This document shows, piece after piece, positions 6,435 to 9,559 of a DNA stretch of 9,559 nt; the stretch's first letter is position 1; each line of letters begins with the position of its first letter. The notes under the pieces were generated by a model. That model searched no databases and had not been told where the DNA came from. It saw nothing but the letters and a program-made list of their open reading frames with translations. The stretch spans positions 1 to 9,559 of the forward strand of contig JAMCQR010000056.1 in NCBI GenBank assembly GCA_023379555.1, written 5' to 3'. The DNA is from Thermoplasmatota archaeon. GTDB lineage: Archaea > Thermoplasmatota > Thermoplasmata > Thermoplasmatales > GCA-001856825. The translations under genes and the position numbers were made by a program.

Positions 6435-7406
6435 TTAAAGAGCTTCCTTTTCTAATAGCTTCTTGAGGTACTTTATATTGATATTTCCCCCACTCAAGAC
6501 GACGGCAATATTCTTGCTGGATTTCAACAGCTCATTTTTTTGTAGCAAGCATGCAGCGGAAGCTGCACCCGATGGCTCTACAAGCATGTGATCGTTAATC
6601 AGGATGGCAAGAATCGATTTCTCAATTTCTTCCTCACTAACGGTGACCATATCATCCACATTTTTCTTTATAATGCTCAGAGTTATGTCGCTTGCTTTCT
6701 TAGTAATCATTCCATCTGCTATGCTTTCTTTCACTGATATTACTGTATCTCTTCCGTGATAGGCTTCGACCATAGCTGGATTATTCTCGGACTGTACTCC
6801 GATAACTCTGGCCTTCTTGGATAGAGACTTCAGTGCAACAGATATTCCCGAAACTAAACCCCCACCTCCCACCGGAACGATCACTGTATCTATTTCGGGC
6901 ATGTTTTCATAAATTTCTAGCCCAATGGTTCCCTGCCCCGCTATGACGTGTGGGTCCTCAAACGGATGTACAAATTCTGAATTTTCTGCCTCGCAGTACT
7001 TTATTGCATCGGCATAGGCATCTTCGTAGCTTTCTCCCCCAATCACTACCTCTGCACCGTACGAAGTAATGGTTTTGATTTTATCTGGATTTGCCCATTT
7101 AGGAACGAATATTGTCGCTCTCTTCCCAAAAACTCTTGATGCATATGCGACTGAAAGACCGTGATTTCCAGATGAAGCCGTAACCACTTTTTTCTCATTC
7201 TTCAATGATTTTATTTTGTTTATTGCCCCTCTTAGCTTGAACACCTTTGTTGGTTGAAAATTCTCTGTCTTAAAGAATATGTTTTCCCCCGTCTGGCCGC
7301 TGAAGTATGGAGAATAAACAAGAGGACAGTATGTAACGAAACCATCTATAACTCTAGCTGCTTCTCTTATATCATTTATTGTGACATATTTTCCACTCGA
7401 TTGCAT
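6435..7406 (-). CDS. PLP-dependent threonine/serine dehydratase family enzyme
   Basis: The 323-residue protein is a fold-type II PLP enzyme of the threonine ammonia-lyase group, which turns threonine into 2-oxobutanoate and ammonia, or serine into pyruvate. Lys57 in VFKLRGA would form the Schiff base. SSGNHG (78-83) contacts substrate and cofactor, VGGGGLVSG (179-187) binds the PLP phosphate, IADGM is in place, and SGGN (305-308) closes the cofactor site. It has no C-terminal ACT regulatory domain, so it is of the short, catabolic or serine-racemase-like length. The residues before Lys57 read QPTKVFK rather than the usual Q-x-T-G-S-F-K, a change next to the active site, so a related substrate such as hydroxyaspartate is possible. 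No clear T-run follows its stop codon. ATG 7406 is preceded by a TATA-like box at a short-leader distance. Confidence 0.88.
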   Translation of the reverse strand: MQSSGKYVTINDIREAARVIDGFVTYCPLVYSPYFSGQTGENIFFKTENFQPTKVFKLRGAINKIKSLKNEKKVVTASSGNHGLSVAYASRVFGKRATIFVPKWANPDKIKTITSYGAEVVIGGESYEDAYADAIKYCEAENSEFVHPFEDPHVIAGQGTIGLEIYENMPEIDTVIVPVGGGGLVSGISVALKSLSKKARVIGVQSENNPAMVEAYHGRDTVISVKESIADGMITKKASDITLSIIKKNVDDMVTVSEEEIEKSILAILINDHMLVEPSGAASAACLLQKNELLKSSKNIAVVLSGGNINIKYLKKLLEKEAL

Positions 7407-7439
7407 TTATGTTATCACTGTTTTTTCATAGTATCTCGA

Positions 7440-7447
7440 TTTATAAA
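7440..7447 (-). promoter_or_regulatory. TATA-like box of the dehydratase gene
   Basis: TTTATAAA is centred about 37 bases before ATG 7406, predicting transcription from about 7417 with an 11-base leader. The weaker ATACTATG (7427-7434) would suit a leaderless transcript instead. Confidence 0.45.
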
Positions 7448-7491
7448 CATATTTGTGCAAGAAATTCAAAGGAAGAAATATAGAGTTGTTA

Positions 7492-7655
7492 TTGTCGAGG
7501 ATAGCTCCTCTAGTTACCCAAGTAAATAACTCACTCAATTGAGAGGCCCACACCTCAAACCCTAGGCTTTGTCGTTAAATTGTCAATAAAACGACAAAAT
7601 TCTTAAAAGACGACAAGGCTCAAAGTACAGTAAGGTACTTATACTTGTCAGACAA
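7492..7655. promoter_or_regulatory. Operator-like array: seven TTGTC/GACAA copies and several palindromes
   Basis: TTGTC occurs at 7492, 7569, 7580 and 7645, and its complement GACAA at 7593, 7612 and 7651. Two pairs make symmetrical sites: TTTGTCGTT (7568-7576) with AACGACAAA (7590-7598), 13 bases apart, and TTGTC-A-GACAA (7645-7655). Also present are the palindrome CTCAATTGAG (7534-7543), the hairpin GAGGA-TAGC-TCCTC (7497-7510) and AAGTAC-N6-GTACTT (7623-7640). About 0.3-0.5 copies of such a 5-mer pair would be expected in this length. The last elements overlap the promoter of the small ORF at 7674, a repressor-like arrangement. The regulator is unknown, and it may also affect the divergent dehydratase. 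Confidence 0.5.
7637..7645 (+). promoter_or_regulatory. TATA-like box of the small ORF
   Basis: ACTTATACT is centred near 7641, predicting transcription from about 7667. It overlaps the AAGTAC inverted repeat and is directly followed by the TTGTC-A-GACAA palindrome. Confidence 0.4.
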
Positions 7656-7673
7656 TTATCATACAGATGTCAG

Positions 7674-7796
7674 ATGGATAAGAAATTTGAGATAATTGCT
7701 GAAGAACATTTCTTCGAGAGACTGGGATCAATTGCAGGGGACGAAGAGGAAGTCAAGAAGATTGCGAGACTAATATTGGAAGAAGCAAATTTCTAA
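7674..7796 (+). CDS. Small acidic helical protein, 40 residues, unknown function
   Basis: The frame starts at ATG 7674 and ends with TAA 7794-7796. The product is rich in Glu and Lys with regularly spaced Ile/Leu/Phe and would form two short helices, residues about 3-17 (KKFEIIAEEHFFERL) and 23-38 (DEEEVKKIARLILEEA), split by a GSIAGD turn. That is a plausible small folded or dimerising protein rather than random translation. A TATA-like box lies the right distance upstream. An alternative ATG at 7667 opens only a four-codon frame (M-S-D-G) overlapping this start. I recognise no family. The palindrome-rich DNA before it suggests tight regulation. It could also be a degraded fragment, and similarity searches across related genomes would decide. 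Confidence 0.5.
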   Translation: MDKKFEIIAEEHFFERLGSIAGDEEEVKKIARLILEEANF

Positions 7797-7840
7797 TTTG
7801 ATTCACTATTCCCAATACTCTTCCCTCTTGGTAAAAGCAT

Positions 7841-7849
7841 TAATATTTT
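7841..7849 (+). promoter_or_regulatory. TATA-like box of the tRNA gene
   Basis: TAATATTTT is centred about 23 bases before the first tRNA nucleotide, fitting transcription from just at or beside the mature 5' end. Confidence 0.5.
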
Positions 7850-7867
7850 GGGTAATTAACGGACTCA

Positions 7868-7942
7868 GGGGCCGTAGCTTAGATTGGTTAGAGCACCCGG
7901 CTGATAACCGGGAGGTCGTCGGTCCAAATCCGATCGGCCCCA
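7868..7942 (+). tRNA. tRNA-Ile (anticodon GAU)
   Basis: All four arms fold: acceptor GGGGCCG with CGGCCCC, D-stem GCTT/GAGC around a loop with GG at 18-19, anticodon stem CCCGG/CCGGG, and T-stem GTCGG/CCGAT. The anticodon loop is CTGATAA, giving anticodon GAT. The discriminator base is A73, no CCA is encoded and there is no intron. The T-loop reads TCCAAAT, with C at position 55 where most tRNAs have U (pseudouridine). It reads AUC/AUU codons. Confidence 0.96.
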
Positions 7943-8000
7943 TAGACAGGCAGAATAACTCGGCAAAACTAATCTTCAAATTTCATTGAGATAAAGCCGC

Positions 8001-8016
8001 AAAAATGTAAAAAAAA
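8001..8016 (-). terminator. T-run terminator of the MFS gene
   Basis: Read on the minus strand, T8, ACA and T5 follow the stop codon at 8021 within 5-20 bases. The tract lies between the convergent tRNA and transporter genes and fits archaeal T-run termination. Confidence 0.6.
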
Positions 8017-8020
8017 GAGA

Positions 8021-9520
8021 TCACTTTGCCTGGAATTCTGCCTCGAATTTCCTTCTTTCAGTCTCCTTTGCAGATCTCTTACCCAACACTTCCCTACCGA
8101 ATACTATGGTTACGATTGAAGCAACAAAAGTTGCAGCAGCGATTACGAATGCATAGTAGAATGCAAGGTGAGATGGAAGAATCTTGGTTATAGGATGCCC
8201 TCCAACATAGGCAATTGTGTAAGAGGCTGTGAACGTTGATAGAAGTGTGCCAGCTATTGGCGCACCTATTGCACTGCCTACACTCCTGAACGTTCCATTC
8301 ATTCCAGTTGCAAGGCCCATATCCCTTGGATCAACCGTCAGGATGAGGAAGTTGATTACGGATGCGTTAATCATTGACAATCCCGCTCCGGTGACAAATT
8401 CCAACACTAACACCATATTGTAAGATGGAACTAATGACTGAAAGATGAACCCGATGGCCGTGACGACACTCCCCAGAACTGCAAACGGCTTTACTCCAAC
8501 TCTAGAAATCAACTGACCAGTTATTGGCGCAAAAATGAGCATTCCTATCGCAAACGGCACGAGCGAAATTCCAGTGTTGAGAATTGACTTTCCAAGACCG
8601 TCTGGGATAGGCAACTCGAACCTATATGTCAGGGCCTGCATCGCAAGAAACATTCCAAACCCCGAAATTGTGATCGCAAAGTTTGTGACCATTACATTGC
8701 GTTGTGCAAGTAGTCTAAAGTTAAGAATTGCCTCTCCTCCCTTCTTTGTATACCGTGATTCGTATGCCACTAGCGGAGCTATCAGTATGGCTGATGTCGC
8801 AACCATCCCTATTATTCTAGTGGATATCCAGCCCCAAACGGGACCCTGTGAAAGAGCGAATACAAACAAGCCGAGGACAGAAGCCAAAAGGGCCGCGCCC
8901 ACATAATCGATCTTCACCTCTGGTCTCTTATATTTTGATTCTTTTATGATTATTATAGCCACTATTGTGGCGATTATGACAAATGGAACTGCTGTGTGGT
9001 ATGTCCATCTCCATCCAAAATCGTTTGACACGAGCGAGCCGAGTGGAAGGCTGACCGCAAATCCGGCTCCAAACATCGCGCTTATCAAAGCCTGAGCTTT
9101 CGGTATCATTTCCTTCGGAAATTCTTCCCTGATCAGACTCATACCTAGTGGAAGAATTGTAAGTCCAATTCCCTGTATGGCTCTGGACACAACCATAAAT
9201 GTGAAGTTTGGAGAGAATCCAGTGACTGATACAAATATCGCATACACTATAAGAGAGACTGATAGAATCTTCTTCTTACCATAAATATCCCCAAGCTTTC
9301 CAACCACCGGTGTCAACGCCACACCACCAACCAGGTAACTGGACAGTACCAGACTGACCTGCGACACGCTGACCCCAAACTCCGAAGCAATGCTCGGAAG
9401 AGATGGGGTAAGCATTCCCTCCACGTACATCACTATGATTACAATGAATGCAAGGAGTATCATGACTCGGTTCGTGTAATGCTTGTCGTATTCTACCTTT
9501 CCGTTTCCATTTTCGTACAT
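8021..9520 (-). CDS. MFS exporter, 14-helix DHA2 (EmrB/QacA) type
   Basis: This 499-residue inner-membrane protein has the length and about fourteen hydrophobic segments of DHA2 drug:H+ antiporters. Motif A is GKLGDIYGKKK (74-84) in the loop after the second helix. Motif B is R113-x-x-Q116-G117-x-G119, involved in proton coupling. Motif C is a loose GFAVSLPLG (153-161), with Pro and Gly kept but one Gly missing, then FGWRW. Near the C-terminal half, ATGMNGTFRSVGSAIGAPIAG is typical of the family. It should export small hydrophobic or cationic compounds with proton uptake, a fair fit to an acidophile, but the substrate cannot be told. ATG 9520 is chosen because GGTGA lies five bases before it; the GTG at 9529 is inside that site. 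It ends in a Lys/Arg/Glu-rich cytoplasmic tail. Confidence 0.9.
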   Translation of the reverse strand: MYENGNGKVEYDKHYTNRVMILLAFIVIIVMYVEGMLTPSLPSIASEFGVSVSQVSLVLSSYLVGGVALTPVVGKLGDIYGKKKILSVSLIVYAIFVSVTGFSPNFTFMVVSRAIQGIGLTILPLGMSLIREEFPKEMIPKAQALISAMFGAGFAVSLPLGSLVSNDFGWRWTYHTAVPFVIIATIVAIIIIKESKYKRPEVKIDYVGAALLASVLGLFVFALSQGPVWGWISTRIIGMVATSAILIAPLVAYESRYTKKGGEAILNFRLLAQRNVMVTNFAITISGFGMFLAMQALTYRFELPIPDGLGKSILNTGISLVPFAIGMLIFAPITGQLISRVGVKPFAVLGSVVTAIGFIFQSLVPSYNMVLVLEFVTGAGLSMINASVINFLILTVDPRDMGLATGMNGTFRSVGSAIGAPIAGTLLSTFTASYTIAYVGGHPITKILPSHLAFYYAFVIAAATFVASIVTIVFGREVLGKRSAKETERRKFEAEFQAK

Positions 9521-9525
9521 CTTAT

Positions 9526-9531
9526 TCACCT
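9526..9531 (-). promoter_or_regulatory. Shine-Dalgarno site of the MFS gene
   Basis: On the minus strand AGGTGA precedes ATG 9520 by five bases and matches the anti-Shine-Dalgarno end of 16S rRNA. It removes the overlapping GTG at 9529 as the start. Its promoter lies further right, probably outside the window. Confidence 0.7.
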
Positions 9532-9559
9532 TTTAGATCAAGTTGCGAAATAGATCTGA

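Noticed and set aside
7254..7529. 91-residue plus-strand frame overlapping the dehydratase start
   Set aside because: More than half lies antisense to the dehydratase coding sequence, its composition is Cys/Tyr/Ser-rich without domain character, and no promoter or Shine-Dalgarno site precedes it.
7868..7942. tRNA as an integration site for a mobile element
   Set aside because: I found no second copy of the tRNA 3' end, integrase or transposase in the window; the downstream gene is an ordinary transporter.
7798..7989. 63-residue frame covering the tRNA
   Set aside because: It reads straight through the tRNA-Ile gene, whose structure explains the sequence.
1..9559. CRISPR array, insertion sequence or toxin-antitoxin pair
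   Set aside because: No regularly spaced repeats, transposase motifs or recognisable toxin/antitoxin folds are seen; the 40-residue ORF has no partner gene.

Overview
The window looks like chromosomal DNA of an archaeon, most likely a Thermoplasmata-type euryarchaeon. The reasons are A/T-rich TATA-like boxes about 24-28 bases before several start codons with no leader, T-run terminators, a tRNA-Ile(GAU) without an encoded CCA, Asn/Ser/Thr-rich extracytoplasmic proteins, and families common in that group (DUF4382, SCP2, MDP-1-like HAD phosphatase). The lineage is an inference from style, not a database match.

Left part (1-2577). The 5' part of a PLP-dependent lyase very like sphingosine-1-phosphate lyase runs leftward off the window. 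It is divergent, across about 105 bases holding a 12-base perfect palindrome, from a secreted, C-terminally anchored phosphoesterase of the phospholipase C/acid phosphatase family. A six-helix membrane protein of unknown function follows after one base, behind a strong Shine-Dalgarno sequence, and is clearly in the same operon.

Middle part (2664-6191). Four rightward genes follow: an MDP-1-like HAD phosphatase, an SCP2 lipid-carrier domain protein, an aldehyde dehydrogenase with a long leader holding a 26-residue upstream ORF, and an exported DUF4382 protein ending at a double T8 terminator. The stretch 6192-6434 holds no gene that I can support, only a weak 18-base-spaced direct repeat (CCAAGAG at 6271 and 6289).

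Right part (6435-9520). A leftward threonine/serine dehydratase is divergent from a 40-residue ORF. Between them (7407-7673) is a stretch packed with palindromes and seven copies of TTGTC/GACAA. A tRNA-Ile follows, then a leftward 14-helix MFS exporter of the DHA2 (EmrB/QacA) type.

Taken together, the left half is lipid-flavoured: phospholipase C-like esterase, sphingosine-phosphate-lyase-like enzyme, lipid carrier, aldehyde dehydrogenase. In eukaryotes and some bacteria the lyase releases a long-chain aldehyde and phosphoethanolamine, so these genes could form a scavenging route for foreign phospho- or sphingolipids. This is a hypothesis: the genes have separate promoters, the lyase's catalytic lysine lies outside the window, and each family has other possible jobs. 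The most unexplained DNA is the operator-like array at 7492-7655 with its small ORF.
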